From: an uncultured Prevotella sp.
GTDB taxonomy: Bacteria > Bacteroidota > Bacteroidia > Bacteroidales > Bacteroidaceae
DNA length: 55,137 bases
Reading direction: 5' to 3'
Assembly: GCA_944319795.1 (NCBI GenBank)
Contig: CALUFA010000016.1
Coordinates: 1-55,137, forward strand
Under the pieces are notes generated by a model that saw only the letters and a program-made list of their open reading frames with translations, did no database searches and was not told the DNA's origin. Positions within the stretch are counted from its first letter, which is position 1; the number at the start of each line of letters is the position of its first letter. The position numbers were made by a program, and so were the translations under genes. This document shows positions 34,265 to 43,950 of this stretch, in pieces.

Positions 34265-37227
34265 AGAACAAGGGATGCCTCATTATGTGGATAGTGCTCT
34301 TCGTGTTTGTCGCCAGCGCCTTTGCTTACAACAACTTCTTCAGCGACGACGTGCACACGCCCGACTACTACGCCTCGAACGCCCGCATGCTGTTTAAGAG
34401 CGGCAAGTGGGAGGAAGGCAAGCATTTCGTAGACGAGGGACTGAAGTATTATCCCGAGACCAACGACCTCAACGAGCTTAACGGCCGCTACTATTACCAT
34501 AAGGAAGACTACGACAACGCGCGCTACTTCCTTATAGTATGCGTGCGCGACAACCCCGAGAACGTAACCGCCAAGCAGCTGCTCGTGGCCGTAGAGGAGA
34601 AGACCAAGAACTACTCGAGCGCCATCTGCTACGTCAACGAGCTGCTCGAGATCAACCCCTATTGGCAGGGCCTTTGGCGCAAGAAGATCGGCTTGTTCCG
34701 CCTGCAGGGCAACGACGTCGAGGCCGACCGCCTGCTGAAGCGCCTGCACCAGATTTACCCCAACGACTCAACCGTGCAGCGCGACTACGCCGCCAGCCTT
34801 GAGGAGCGTTACCTGCGCAACCGCAAGTCGGGCAACGGAGCCGCCACGATAGAGGCCCTTTACGACCTCGTCGACGTTGAGCCGCGCGAGGAGTATTACC
34901 TCGCCCTGTCGAACATGCTCCTCCAGCAGGGCAACACCGAGGAGGCGCTCCAGGTTACGGGCCGCGGAGCGTCCGACATACCGGGCAGTTCGGCCCTCGT
35001 CGTCAAGCGCGCGTCGATACTCGCAGGCGAAGGCCGCTACCAAGAGGCTATGGCCTACGTCAAGGCCCGAATGCGCTACACGCGCAGCAGCACGCTCGCC
35101 TCGTTCTACAACGGACTGCTGAGCGAGGCCGCCGACCAGGCGCGAATGAGCGACCCATACGTGCTCTACGGCAAGGTTTACGAAAACTCGAAGAGCCAAG
35201 AGGCCCTCGACTACATGCTCAACACGTCGCTCACGCGCGGTTACGACGAGGACGCGCTCTACTATCTCGCCGAGGCCAAGCGCCGCCGGGGCGAAACTAA
35301 GGACCTGCTCTACAAGGAATACATCGTTTACAGGCGCATGGGCAACACGAGCAAGGCGTATTCGCTGCTTTCAACGCTGGCTTCGGTCGACTCGACCAAC
35401 GCCGACATCGTCGATGAATTGGCCTTAAACCGCCTGCACCAGGCCGGCAACCTCATTTCCGACGGCCTTTACTCAGAGGCCCTGCCTTACCTTAAGGCCG
35501 CGTCAAGCAAGAGCTACGACCCCGAGATACGCTATTCGGCGCTCAGCAAGGAGTACGCCTGCTACTTCGAGATGAAGAAGTACGACGACGCCCTTGCCGC
35601 GCTCGACCGCATGCATGTGCTTGCGCTCGGCGACTCGTTGAAAAACGCCGAATACTTCGTTAAAAAGGCCGACATACTTAACCACCAGGGCTACACCACG
35701 GCGGCGCTGGCCGTGCTCGACTCCGTTTTGCGCGACAGCATGGACGTAGCGGTGCGCGCCTCATACGTGGCGGCCTACGAGGAGATAGCCGTGCCCTACA
35801 TAAAGAGCCTCATAGACGAGGGAGCTTCGTTCCGCGCCTACGACGAGAGCGTGCGCCTGCTGGCCGTCAACCCGTCGAACCTTGAGGGCTTGCAGTACGT
35901 AATCGGCATGTCAGACCTGCTCGGGCGCTACGACGCTTACGACAAATACGTGCTTCAGGCGCGCTCGATATATCCTGAAAGAACCGATTTCATCGTCAAG
36001 CAGGCCGTAACTTACAGCCGTAGCGGCGAGCACCGCCGCGCCGTCGACATGCTGCGCCCGTGGCTTTACTATTATCCCCACAACCAGGGCATCGTCGGCG
36101 CGTTCTCGGAGAACAGCGAGCTGCTGGCTTACGGCCTGATAAAGGACCACGAGCCCGAAGCCGCAATAGCCGTGGCCGACACAGCCCTGGCGTTCGACCG
36201 CGACAACGCTTCGCTCTATCTCGCCAAGGGAACGGCCTACGAGTCGATGCGCCAGTACGACTCGGCCTATTACTACCAGATGAAATACTCGCCGGGAGTG
36301 GCCGAGGCTGCGGCGTTCAACCGCCACTTGGCCGGCCTTGAGAGCCGTTCGTTCAAGAACGAGATAGGCGCCGAGTACCTGCGCGGGCGCTACGGCGACG
36401 CCGACGTGCTTACGTCAGTGGCCACGCTGTCATATACGCGCAAGGAGAAAGACGACATATTCACCGGCCGGCTCAACTACGCCGGGCGCGACGGCTCGGC
36501 CGCCGGCGACGACCCCACCGACCAGGTGCCGGGCGGAGTGGGCCTGCAGCTGCAGGCTTCGTGGGAGCACCGCTTCTCGCCGCATTGGAGCGGATCGGTT
36601 ACGGCCGCTGCGGCCACGCGCTACTTCCCGTCGCTGATGGCCGGGCTTAAGGCCGAGCGCTGGTTCGACAACGACATGACGATTGACCTGCACGGCTCTT
36701 ACCGCCGCATAAACACATACTCGAGAATGTTCCGCTGGGAGCAGGAGAACCCCGAAGCCGAAGGCGTATGGGCGTTCGACGGCTGGGACGAGCACAAGGC
36801 CGACCTGTTCAGCGCCGGAGTGGGCGCGTCGAAGACGTGGGACCGCTTCCTGCTCAGCGGCAAGCTCGACGGCTTCTTGTTGTCGAGCCACCTGTACGCC
36901 AACCTCTCGGCTCAGCTGAAATACTATCCGCGCGACGACGGGCGCACCAACATCACGCTCGTTAGCAGCGTCGGAACGTCGCCCGAGGCCAACATGATAG
37001 ACAACGCCATGCCCGGCACGTTCGACAAGCTCAACACAATGGTGGGCCTCGGCGGCACGTACATGGTCAACAAACGGCTCTCGCTCGGGCTTATGGGCAC
37101 CTGGCACACGTTCTACAGCCAGCTCAACACGCGCACCATGCTCGACGGCGGAGGATACCTCGACGGCATAACGACGAAATACAGGAACCTGTTCAACATC
37201 AACTTCTCGCTGTATGTCCACTTCTAA
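34261..37227 (+). CDS. TPR protein with C-terminal outer-membrane beta-barrel (YaiO/PgaA-like)
   Basis: The 988-residue protein has an N-terminal signal or anchor (MKNKGCLIMWIVLFVFVASAFA), about 650 residues of TPR-like helix pairs (e.g. KSGKWEEGKHFVDEGLKYYP, DYDNARYFLIVCVRDNPEN), and from about residue 700 (NEIGAEYLRGRYGDADVLTS) alternating amphipathic strands ending in ...INFSLYVHF with the terminal phenylalanine of outer-membrane proteins. This is the layout of exopolysaccharide exporters such as PgaA and BcsC, and of YaiO-type barrels. With the GT2 synthase it can form an envelope-spanning export path. It overlaps the next gene by 14 bases. Confidence 0.85.
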   Translation: MKNKGCLIMWIVLFVFVASAFAYNNFFSDDVHTPDYYASNARMLFKSGKWEEGKHFVDEGLKYYPETNDLNELNGRYYYHKEDYDNARYFLIVCVRDNPENVTAKQLLVAVEEKTKNYSSAICYVNELLEINPYWQGLWRKKIGLFRLQGNDVEADRLLKRLHQIYPNDSTVQRDYAASLEERYLRNRKSGNGAATIEALYDLVDVEPREEYYLALSNMLLQQGNTEEALQVTGRGASDIPGSSALVVKRASILAGEGRYQEAMAYVKARMRYTRSSTLASFYNGLLSEAADQARMSDPYVLYGKVYENSKSQEALDYMLNTSLTRGYDEDALYYLAEAKRRRGETKDLLYKEYIVYRRMGNTSKAYSLLSTLASVDSTNADIVDELALNRLHQAGNLISDGLYSEALPYLKAASSKSYDPEIRYSALSKEYACYFEMKKYDDALAALDRMHVLALGDSLKNAEYFVKKADILNHQGYTTAALAVLDSVLRDSMDVAVRASYVAAYEEIAVPYIKSLIDEGASFRAYDESVRLLAVNPSNLEGLQYVIGMSDLLGRYDAYDKYVLQARSIYPERTDFIVKQAVTYSRSGEHRRAVDMLRPWLYYYPHNQGIVGAFSENSELLAYGLIKDHEPEAAIAVADTALAFDRDNASLYLAKGTAYESMRQYDSAYYYQMKYSPGVAEAAAFNRHLAGLESRSFKNEIGAEYLRGRYGDADVLTSVATLSYTRKEKDDIFTGRLNYAGRDGSAAGDDPTDQVPGGVGLQLQASWEHRFSPHWSGSVTAAAATRYFPSLMAGLKAERWFDNDMTIDLHGSYRRINTYSRMFRWEQENPEAEGVWAFDGWDEHKADLFSAGVGASKTWDRFLLSGKLDGFLLSSHLYANLSAQLKYYPRDDGRTNITLVSSVGTSPEANMIDNAMPGTFDKLNTMVGLGGTYMVNKRLSLGLMGTWHTFYSQLNTRTMLDGGGYLDGITTKYRNLFNINFSLYVHF

Positions 37228-38896
37228 GGCTTCCATATCGTCGTTCCACCCGCTGCTGGTGCTCGCGGTGGTGTTGGCGCTCGGCATCAGCTCGTGCGCG
37301 GCCGACCGCCGTCCCGTGGCCGATTACGCCTGCTTCCGCGTTGAGCCTGCCGACGAGGGCAGCAAGGACGACGCGCGCTGGGCGGCCTATCTCGAAGGGC
37401 AGTTGGTCAACCGCGCCGTCGACGACCGCCGCGCCGTCATCGGCGAAGGCGGACGCGAATGCTTGGACGTAGTGGTGCATGTCGACAAGTCGCTGCCTTG
37501 CGACTACCGCGTCAGCCGCTCGCGCTCGGGGCTTACCCTTACGGCGCGCGACTCCGGCAAGATGCTGTGGCTCGTCTACCAGTTCGTCTCGTCGTGCTCG
37601 CCCGATGTCGTGGAAACGTCAGACCTGCCCCCGGCTTACGTCCCGATGGGCGGCGCCGAGGGAGATTTCGCCTTCGAGTACCGCGGAATATACACCCCGT
37701 CGAACTCAGACCCCGAGTTCATGCCCATCATGGCGGCCCACAATGTCGACTACGACTGGGCTTTATGGGGCCATAACATAATGAAGCTGTTCAAGGACGG
37801 CATACCCGAGGGGGCGCAGGCCCTCGTCGGCGGCAGGCGCACCGACAGCCAGCTGTGCTTCTCGTCGCCCGAACTTTACGCGGCCGTAGAGGCTTACGTG
37901 GCCGATTACGGCGGCGCAGAAGGCGGTGAAACCGCGCGTTTCGCCATAATGCCGGCCGACAACAAGGATGTGTGCCTGTGCCCTGAGTGCCTCAAGGCTG
38001 GCAACACGGCCGCGTCGGCCACGCCGGCCGTCAGCAAGATGCTGCGCCGGTTGGCTGAGGAGTTTCCCCGTTGCGAGTTCTTCACGTCGTCCTACCACAC
38101 CACGGCCGAGCCGCCGCAGGCCAAGATGCCGGCCAACGTCGGCGTGCTTGTAAGCGCAATCGGCGTGCCGATGCGCGCCCTGCTCGACACCCGTCCGCAG
38201 GCCAAGCGCTTCGCCGAGTTGGTAAAACGGTGGAAAAAAGTGGTGTCGAAGGTTTACGTTTGGGACTACATGCGCAATTACGACGACTACTTCACGCCAT
38301 ATCCATGCCTCGCACTCGTGCAGGAGAGGCTCAGGATGTTCCGCTCCTTGGGCGTAAGCGGAGTGTTCTACAACGGCAGCTCGCCGTATTACGCCTCGTT
38401 CGACGACGTGCAGACGGCGGCCATAGCCGCAATGCTGGTCGATCCGGACATCGACGTGGCGGCCTACGCCGACAGCTGCTTCGCCCGTTACTACCCCGTA
38501 ACGGCGCCGCTGCTCGCCCCGGCCTACCGCTCGTGGGAGCGCACCGTTGTCGACCGCGCACGCCCACTGCCGTTCTACGGCACGATACAAGACGCCGTGC
38601 ACGCATGGCTCGACCCCGAGGCTTACGAAGCCTTCTGCGACTCGCTCGACCGCCGCGCCAAGCGCGCCGCCCCCGCCGAGCGCTCGCGGCTCAACCGCCT
38701 GCTAACCGCCTCGTGGCTTACGCGCCTCGAGCTGCTGCGCCCGGGCCGTTTGGCTACCAAGGCCGACACCGCCGCGGCGCGCCGCTACGTCGAGGGACTG
38801 GCCGGATACTCCGCCTTCCCCGACATGGGCCACTACCGCGAGACGGGAGGCCCGACCGACAAATACATAGGGAAATGGGAAAAAGAAATATACTGA
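37214..38896 (+). CDS. DUF4838-type lipoprotein, putative glycoside-active enzyme
   Basis: The 560-residue protein starts with a lipoprotein signal (VLALGISSC). From about residue 120 it follows the pattern of DUF4838 proteins: MLWLVYQFV, FEYRGIYTP near residue 155, the cysteine pair in DNKDVCLCPECLKAG near 250, VSKMLRRLAEEFP, and VYVWDYMRNYDDYFTPYPCL near 350. These proteins have a barrel related to alpha-glucuronidases/hexosaminidases, but their activity is mostly unproven. Next to a polysaccharide synthase it may trim or modify the product, like PgaB does for PNAG. It begins inside the barrel gene and overlaps the next gene by 22 bases. Confidence 0.78.
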   Translation: MSTSKASISSFHPLLVLAVVLALGISSCAADRRPVADYACFRVEPADEGSKDDARWAAYLEGQLVNRAVDDRRAVIGEGGRECLDVVVHVDKSLPCDYRVSRSRSGLTLTARDSGKMLWLVYQFVSSCSPDVVETSDLPPAYVPMGGAEGDFAFEYRGIYTPSNSDPEFMPIMAAHNVDYDWALWGHNIMKLFKDGIPEGAQALVGGRRTDSQLCFSSPELYAAVEAYVADYGGAEGGETARFAIMPADNKDVCLCPECLKAGNTAASATPAVSKMLRRLAEEFPRCEFFTSSYHTTAEPPQAKMPANVGVLVSAIGVPMRALLDTRPQAKRFAELVKRWKKVVSKVYVWDYMRNYDDYFTPYPCLALVQERLRMFRSLGVSGVFYNGSSPYYASFDDVQTAAIAAMLVDPDIDVAAYADSCFARYYPVTAPLLAPAYRSWERTVVDRARPLPFYGTIQDAVHAWLDPEAYEAFCDSLDRRAKRAAPAERSRLNRLLTASWLTRLELLRPGRLATKADTAAARRYVEGLAGYSAFPDMGHYRETGGPTDKYIGKWEKEIY

Positions 38897-39465
38897 AACC
38901 GCTCAGCCTCGCCCGGCTCGCCTTGCCGGCCATAGTGCTTGCGACAGCCGCCGCCTCGCTCGGCTCGTGCCGCAAGAATATCGGCATGACCACCGTAGCC
39001 GTGGCCGACTCCGTGCGCCACTATTATCCCATACTCACGGGCGAGGTGCTCACCCTCTCATACGAGCTTGAGAACACGGGCGACCAGCCCCTCATAATCC
39101 GCGACATACAGACTTCCTGCGGATGCATAACGCCCGAGCTCGACTCAAAGATGCTGCTGCCCGGCAAGAAGGTGAGGCTGCTCTTCAAGTACGAGAGCGC
39201 AAAGAACATAGGCTACGTCGACCACACGATACGCATCTTCGGCAACATAAAGCCGAGGGGGATATGCAAGCTGAAGTTCGACACCAACGTAGTGCCCAAC
39301 GCCGACTACACACGCGACTACGAGGAACTTTACAAGGAGGCCGTGGAGCGCAGCAACATAATACGCGGATTGGTTGACGGCGACGAGTCGGAGAAAGGCT
39401 ACTGGACCGACGACATCGGCGAGGACAGCCGCCACCAGAAGAAATACATCTGGCGCGACGAATAG
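38875..39465 (+). CDS. DUF1573 lipoprotein
   Basis: The 196-residue protein begins MGKRNILKPLSLARLALPA with a lipobox ending SLGSC near residue 32. It has the DUF1573 immunoglobulin-like core: LTLSYELENTGDQPLIIRDIQTSCGCITPEL, PGKKVRLLFKYES and YVDHTIRIFGN. DUF1573 domains are common surface or periplasmic modules in Bacteroidetes with no known catalytic activity. The start lies inside the end of the DUF4838 gene in another frame, so it is easily missed or mis-started; an open frame extends far upstream but has no coding character there. Confidence 0.88.
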   Translation: MGKRNILKPLSLARLALPAIVLATAAASLGSCRKNIGMTTVAVADSVRHYYPILTGEVLTLSYELENTGDQPLIIRDIQTSCGCITPELDSKMLLPGKKVRLLFKYESAKNIGYVDHTIRIFGNIKPRGICKLKFDTNVVPNADYTRDYEELYKEAVERSNIIRGLVDGDESEKGYWTDDIGEDSRHQKKYIWRDE

Positions 39466-39550
39466 TTATGATGCGCCGGAATCTAAGAATTGGCAAATGT
39501 GTTTAAACTGAAAAAACTTTGACTTTAAGCAAATGAAAGGAGATTAAGAA

Positions 39551-41503
39551 ATGAACATGAATGAGAATTTGAGAAAACTGCTGAACCGGTTCGCCTTCGT
39601 AGCGGTTGCGGCCACGCTGGCCGCCTGCTCGGCTGACGAACTGGCCCAGGGTGGCGACGGGACGTTGCCGCAGCCTGGAGGACCGACCGCTTCGAGCGGT
39701 ACGGTGAACTTCACCAACAACACGTCGATGACCATCGGCAACGGCCTGCCCGGCGGCACGCGCACGGCTTGGCTTACGCGCGGCGCAACGTTCGACATGG
39801 CCGACAACGCGGCGTGCACGCTCACAATGCCCGAGCAGCCCGAGGTTGGCGACGCTTCTTCGTTTGGAAGCTATTTCGATGGTAAAAACATAGGAGACGT
39901 GAAAGGTAAGCCTGCCGTCATCGAAGCCGGCGTTACCATGCAAATAGGCAGAGGCGGCGAGGACATGGTGGTGAACAACCTGGATACAGACCTCTTCGTA
40001 AGGGGAACGCTCAACGTAGAGAACGTGAAGAGCGACAGCAAGCAGGGACGCATCATCGTGCTTGAGGGAGGAACGGTGAACTTCAACATGGAGAAGCTGG
40101 CCGACGTAGCCATCCTCAATTACGGCGGTACGGTTAATCTGACGAAAGCCGAAGTAACCATCGACGCCGGTGCGGCGATAATGACCGACGGCGGTTTGGG
40201 CTGCGGTGACTGCGCAATCAACGTTGCCGGCAAGCTCTACGTAGGCGGCGACCTTACTTGCAAGCGCGTCGCATCAGAAGTAGGCGGAGCCCTCGTGCAT
40301 GTGCTCGGCAACCTTACCGCCGAGCCTACGCTTACCGTATCGGGACAGAACGAGGACGGGACGGGCGAAGTCGTTGTGAAAGGCAAGAATTACCTCTGCG
40401 TAGAAGGCGTTACCGACGTATATTCGCTAACGGCAAGCCAAGGCGCATGCGTGCACACAGACTGCAAGCTCGTGGCTAACGACGCCTTGAACTCGTCTAT
40501 CAATATCACTAACGGCGCAACGCTTTGCGCGTCTTACGTCGAGACTAAGCTGCTCCATATCTCAGCCGGTGCGCAAGGCGCATTGACGCAGGTGCTCCTG
40601 CCTGACCAGGGCGTTATCAACGTAGACAAGCTCAGCCTCGGCAACACTATGCTGCTCGGCCTCTACAAGCAGGGCACTAAGGCCCTCGTGTCGGCCAAGA
40701 CCGTGACCGTGGAAAACCGGGTGAAGTGGGAAGACATAGTAGACCCCGCACTTTACGTGAACTACGATGAGATATGGGCCGACGCAGAGCCTGCTGACAA
40801 GTCGATGATCAACGTGGCGACTATGGGCGCGGGCGGCGAGTGCAGCCCCGGCTTCACCGTGCCCGGCACAGACCCCGATCCTACGCCCGGCGGTGACGGC
40901 GACATCGTAATCGTGATACCCGACGACGTTATCAGCGACGAGTACACCCTGCGCGCCGACGACTTCGCCATCCGCGTCAACGGCGAATACATAGACGCAA
41001 TCAAGGTTGAGGGCAACACGGCCACGCTCGACGGCATCAAGATTGAGGACGACAACCACCTTACCGTAACCGTCAACGGCCTGTTGGAGAACATCGACAA
41101 CTTCAACGTAGGCACTGACTACACCTACGAGTGCTACATGTGGATTAACAACAGCAAGCTGCTCGGCGACGGCACAGGCGGCTACGGCCCGCTCTTCACC
41201 CAAGACATGTACGAGGAATGGGTCAACCCGGCGTGGGACGAGTACGCCGACGACCCCTACGGATGCGACATAACCCACAGCATCTACGCCACGCTCCGCG
41301 ACCAGCTCAAGTCGCCGGCAGGCTTCGAGGTGCGCTTCAACGTCTACCGAGGACTTAGCGGACGCCAGACCAACGCCGACGGCGAGTACGACGTGAACGG
41401 CTACGGCGACACGCCTTACGTAAAGGTGTCAATCCACGTACAGCGCAACGACAAGGCCCCTGCCAACACAATCGTAGGCGTGTGGCCAGCAATAACGGAA
41501 TAA
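39551..41503 (+). CDS. Large lipoprotein L1 of the paralogous array
   Basis: I do not recognise the family. The 650-residue protein has a lipoprotein signal (lipobox TLAAC, Cys26) and AGGAG nine bases before the ATG. Then follow the array's N-terminal motif VNFTNNTSMTIGN...GGTRTA (about 50-72), a middle of strand-turn repeats suggesting a beta-solenoid (about 85-400: GTLNVENVK, GGTVNFNME, GTVNLTKAEV), and a Pro/Gly linker PDPTPGGDGD. The shared C-terminal domain (about 480-640) runs from LRADDFAIRVNGEY through YTYECYMWINNSKLLGDGTGGYG to FNVYRGLSG...DTPYVKVSIHV. It is probably displayed on the cell surface. It starts 85 bases after the DUF1573 gene. Confidence 0.8.
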   Translation: MNMNENLRKLLNRFAFVAVAATLAACSADELAQGGDGTLPQPGGPTASSGTVNFTNNTSMTIGNGLPGGTRTAWLTRGATFDMADNAACTLTMPEQPEVGDASSFGSYFDGKNIGDVKGKPAVIEAGVTMQIGRGGEDMVVNNLDTDLFVRGTLNVENVKSDSKQGRIIVLEGGTVNFNMEKLADVAILNYGGTVNLTKAEVTIDAGAAIMTDGGLGCGDCAINVAGKLYVGGDLTCKRVASEVGGALVHVLGNLTAEPTLTVSGQNEDGTGEVVVKGKNYLCVEGVTDVYSLTASQGACVHTDCKLVANDALNSSINITNGATLCASYVETKLLHISAGAQGALTQVLLPDQGVINVDKLSLGNTMLLGLYKQGTKALVSAKTVTVENRVKWEDIVDPALYVNYDEIWADAEPADKSMINVATMGAGGECSPGFTVPGTDPDPTPGGDGDIVIVIPDDVISDEYTLRADDFAIRVNGEYIDAIKVEGNTATLDGIKIEDDNHLTVTVNGLLENIDNFNVGTDYTYECYMWINNSKLLGDGTGGYGPLFTQDMYEEWVNPAWDEYADDPYGCDITHSIYATLRDQLKSPAGFEVRFNVYRGLSGRQTNADGEYDVNGYGDTPYVKVSIHVQRNDKAPANTIVGVWPAITE

Positions 41504-41549
41504 CGGAAAGAATATGAATATTCCCAATCGGCCAAATACGTACTCTTTT

Positions 41550-41685
41550 CTAAGAAGTCTGCAGCATTCCGTCATTCCGGGCCAGGACCCGGAATCCAGT
41601 GGGTTCAGCTTCGTTCTAAGTAAATTGGGTGTTTTCTGGATTCCGGGTCCCGGCCCGGAATGACGGAATGCTGCAGACTTCTTAG
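41550..41685. repeat. Palindromic element core, copy E2
   Basis: Bases 41550-41599 and 41636-41685 are inverse complements at 49 of 50 positions, with a 36-base loop. The arms carry GTCATTCCGGGCC, as in E1-E6, but the outer word is GTCTGCAGCAT. The long terminal repeats of E3 and E5 are absent. It lies between lipoprotein genes L1 and L2. Confidence 0.8.
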
Positions 41686-41724
41686 GAGTGGATGTGTGTA
41701 TTCGGTTGGGTGCGGATGTTCATT

Positions 41725-41835
41725 AATCGAATCAGAAACCGGAATCGAATCAGAAACCGGAATCAAATCAGGAACCGGAATCGAATCAGAAACCGGTAAT
41801 CGAAAACAGAAACCATTAATCGAAACCAAAAAACG
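41725..41835. repeat. 18-base tandem repeat AATCGAATCAGAAACCGG before L2
   Basis: Four near-identical units (41725-41742, 41743-41760, 41761-41778, 41779-41796) and one to two decayed ones run up to the ribosome binding site GGAGG of L2. Changes in copy number would alter the spacing of the L2 leader. Confidence 0.85.
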
Positions 41836-41852
41836 AAAGAAAGGAGGACCGT

Positions 41853-42611
41853 ATGAAACTGAAACTATGGTTGCTGATGGCCGCCGCCGTGCTGGCGGTA
41901 GGCTGCTCGTCAGACGACGACGGCACCAAGACCGAGCCCGGAGGCGGCGCGCCGCCCGAGGCCGAGAACGTAGTGGAAAGCCAGACCGCCGTGTTCGAGA
42001 ACAATACGTCGATGAGCGCCGGATGGCTCGACGGCGTTGAGACGCGGGCCGACAAGTCGAAATACGTGGCCGTGCGCCTGCCCGAGAACCTCGGCATAGA
42101 GAAGGAGTGGCTCTGCGAGGCCGACGACTTCAACCTGCGCATAGGCAAGGACGTTTACGTGAACCTCGTTGAGCATCCCAAGGCCGACAAGGGCATGTGG
42201 GTAGAGCGCTACGACGCCGCCATTGAGGGCCGCGACGGGCTGAAAGTGGCCGTCTACGGGCTCGACGAACTGCCGGCCGACAGCACCGAATACACCTACG
42301 AGGTGTACCTCTGGGTTAGGGACACCGCATGGGGCGTAGACAGCCTTACCAACCTCGAGGCCGTAATAACGCCCGAGGAGAAGGCCGAGTGGGTCAGCGG
42401 CGACGGCCAGGGCACCGACATCACCGAGCTTTGCTCCAGCTGGCAGACGGCCGGCTACGCCGCCCGCTACAACGTGTACAAGGGCCTTGCCGGCCACGAC
42501 GACACGCCCTACGTAAAGGTGTCGATACACATCATGAGAGACGCCGACGCCCAGGCGGGCCCGGCCGAGGCCGTAACTCCTGAAAAGGAAGACGACGGCG
42601 CGGCCGAGTGA
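41853..42611 (+). CDS. Lipoprotein L2 of the paralogous array
   Basis: The 252-residue protein has a lipoprotein signal (VLAVGC, Cys18), then FENNTSMSAGWLDGVETRADK (the array's N-terminal motif with TRA) and the shared domain: CEADDFNLRIGKDVYVN, EYTYEVYLWVRDTAW, GTDITELC and ARYNVYKGLAGHDDTPYVKV. It lacks the solenoid of L1 and the DGTGGYG loop. Function unknown. The TRA-type arginine after an acylated N-terminus resembles the protease-activated site of Bacteroidales type V pilins, a comparison I make from memory. The ribosome binding site is AGGAGG. Confidence 0.78.
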   Translation: MKLKLWLLMAAAVLAVGCSSDDDGTKTEPGGGAPPEAENVVESQTAVFENNTSMSAGWLDGVETRADKSKYVAVRLPENLGIEKEWLCEADDFNLRIGKDVYVNLVEHPKADKGMWVERYDAAIEGRDGLKVAVYGLDELPADSTEYTYEVYLWVRDTAWGVDSLTNLEAVITPEEKAEWVSGDGQGTDITELCSSWQTAGYAARYNVYKGLAGHDDTPYVKVSIHIMRDADAQAGPAEAVTPEKEDDGAAE

Positions 42612-42687
42612 CCACGGCCGGCGATAGGCTGGATAGAATAGCGAGAGATGCTATCAATTAGTCATTAACTTAAAAAACAGAAAACGT

Positions 42688-43530
42688 ATGAAAAAACTAT
42701 TTTTCCTTTTTGCAGCCTCTGCGCTGCTCGTCGCCTGTTCGTCAGACGATCAGGCCGACTTACAGGGCGGCAACCCTGTTACCGAACCGACCGAGGCTAC
42801 CGTTTCGGTTGCTACGGTAGATTATGAGAACGGCGTGCAGATTGCCGTCGGCGACCTTGACGGCGACGGTACCCGTGCGGCAGAAGTAACAGAACCTAAC
42901 GGCTCTGTGAATTTTGTAATCGACCTTACCAAGTATAATGATGTTTTGGAAGCGTTCAGCGAATACAAACTTAAGGCCGACGACTTCGCAGTTCGCCGCG
43001 ACGGCGTTTATGACGGCACTATCGTTCCTACGGACAACAAGTACCAGTATTGGACGATCGAAATGGTCGAGGAGAATCTTAAGGTCGCAGTTAAGAACCT
43101 TGAGAAGCTCACCTTCGAAGATTGCAAGGACTACACGTTCGAGTTCTACCTTTGGATTGAGAACAAGAAGTTGCTTAACGACGGCACCGGCGGTTACGGC
43201 GAGCTGTTCACCGACGACGATAAGTCTTGGTGGATTACTAAACAGATTGGTAATTGGCCTGTTGCCGAAGGTGAAGAGACCGGCATGGACATTTCTGAAG
43301 ATATTTGGAACGCCAATGGCGGAGATGGCAAGAACTTCTTCGAGAACTATGAAGAAGCTACTCCTGCCGGCCTGCTCGTGCGCTACAACGTTTACCGCGG
43401 TCTTCAGGGACTCAATGGCGACACTCCTTACATCAAGGTTTCAGTTCATGTAGAGAAGAAGGATCAGACGACCGAGCAATCAAAGGAGAACGAGTGTACT
43501 TGGGTTCACATTCCTTACGAGGCAAAATAA
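42688..43530 (+). CDS. Lipoprotein L3 of the paralogous array
   Basis: The 280-residue protein starts MKKLFFLFAASALLVACSSDD (Cys17). It has the N-terminal motif VDYENGVQIAVGDLDGDGTRAAE and the complete shared domain: LKADDFAVRRDGVYDGTIVPTD, YTFEFYLWIENKKLLNDGTG, GMDISEDIW, RYNVYRGLQGLNGDTPYIKV. It is the shortest clean example of the family and a good query sequence. It follows L2 by 76 bases and is likely cotranscribed. Its first codons are nearly identical to those of L4. Confidence 0.8.
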   Translation: MKKLFFLFAASALLVACSSDDQADLQGGNPVTEPTEATVSVATVDYENGVQIAVGDLDGDGTRAAEVTEPNGSVNFVIDLTKYNDVLEAFSEYKLKADDFAVRRDGVYDGTIVPTDNKYQYWTIEMVEENLKVAVKNLEKLTFEDCKDYTFEFYLWIENKKLLNDGTGGYGELFTDDDKSWWITKQIGNWPVAEGEETGMDISEDIWNANGGDGKNFFENYEEATPAGLLVRYNVYRGLQGLNGDTPYIKVSVHVEKKDQTTEQSKENECTWVHIPYEAK

Positions 43531-43674
43531 TCCTATCGCGGCCTTGCGCCCATTCCCTTGAACGAGGGTAGGGGCGCGGGCCTGCGCACAGAGGCCCTGC
43601 GGCGTGGCCGCGCCGCGGGGCAGACATCATAAACAAGGCTTTTTTAAGCATCTCATAGCTAAAAACAATTTTGG

Positions 43675-43706
43675 AAGCCGCAGCTGCGAAGCCCCGGCTT
43701 TCTTTT
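43675..43706 (+). terminator. Possible terminator after L3
   Basis: AAGCCG and CGGCTT enclose a 14-base loop and are followed by TCTTTTTG. The stem is short, so confidence is low. It is the only terminator-like signal between L3 and L4. Confidence 0.35.
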
Positions 43707-43707
43707 T

Positions 43708-43800
43708 GAGGATGTGTCAAAATACGGCCATACCTTTATGTGCGGACATAATGAATTATGTCCCTACGAGAGCGATGTTCCTAATTTTGACCCACCCCTC
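43708..43800. repeat. Small 93-base inverted-repeat element
   Basis: GAGGATGTGTCAAAAT (43708-43723) and the complement of 43784-43800 (GAGGGGTGGGTCAAAAT) form imperfect ends. The centre holds a perfect hairpin GGACATAAT/ATTATGTCC with a 2-base loop (43744-43763). It looks like a miniature insertion element and is unrelated to E1-E6. Confidence 0.6.
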
Positions 43801-43950
43801 ATGTTTGCGGCTTGCGTATCAGCCACAGCCGCGGCATAACGCGCACCCCCCCTAAGGAGCGGCGCGCCGCCTTGCGTGTGCCGCCGGGCTGCTGATTAGA
43901 TAAATTTATTAATCAATTTAACCATTTACAAATTAAAAAAAAGTAAGTTA

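Noticed and set aside
38071-38874. Upstream extension of the DUF1573 frame
   Set aside because: This part overlaps the DUF4838 gene out of frame and is Arg-rich shadow sequence; the signal peptide starting at 38875 marks the real start.
43604-43855. 83-codon frame between L3 and E3
   Set aside because: It spans the miniature element and a terminator-like hairpin and has no family pattern.
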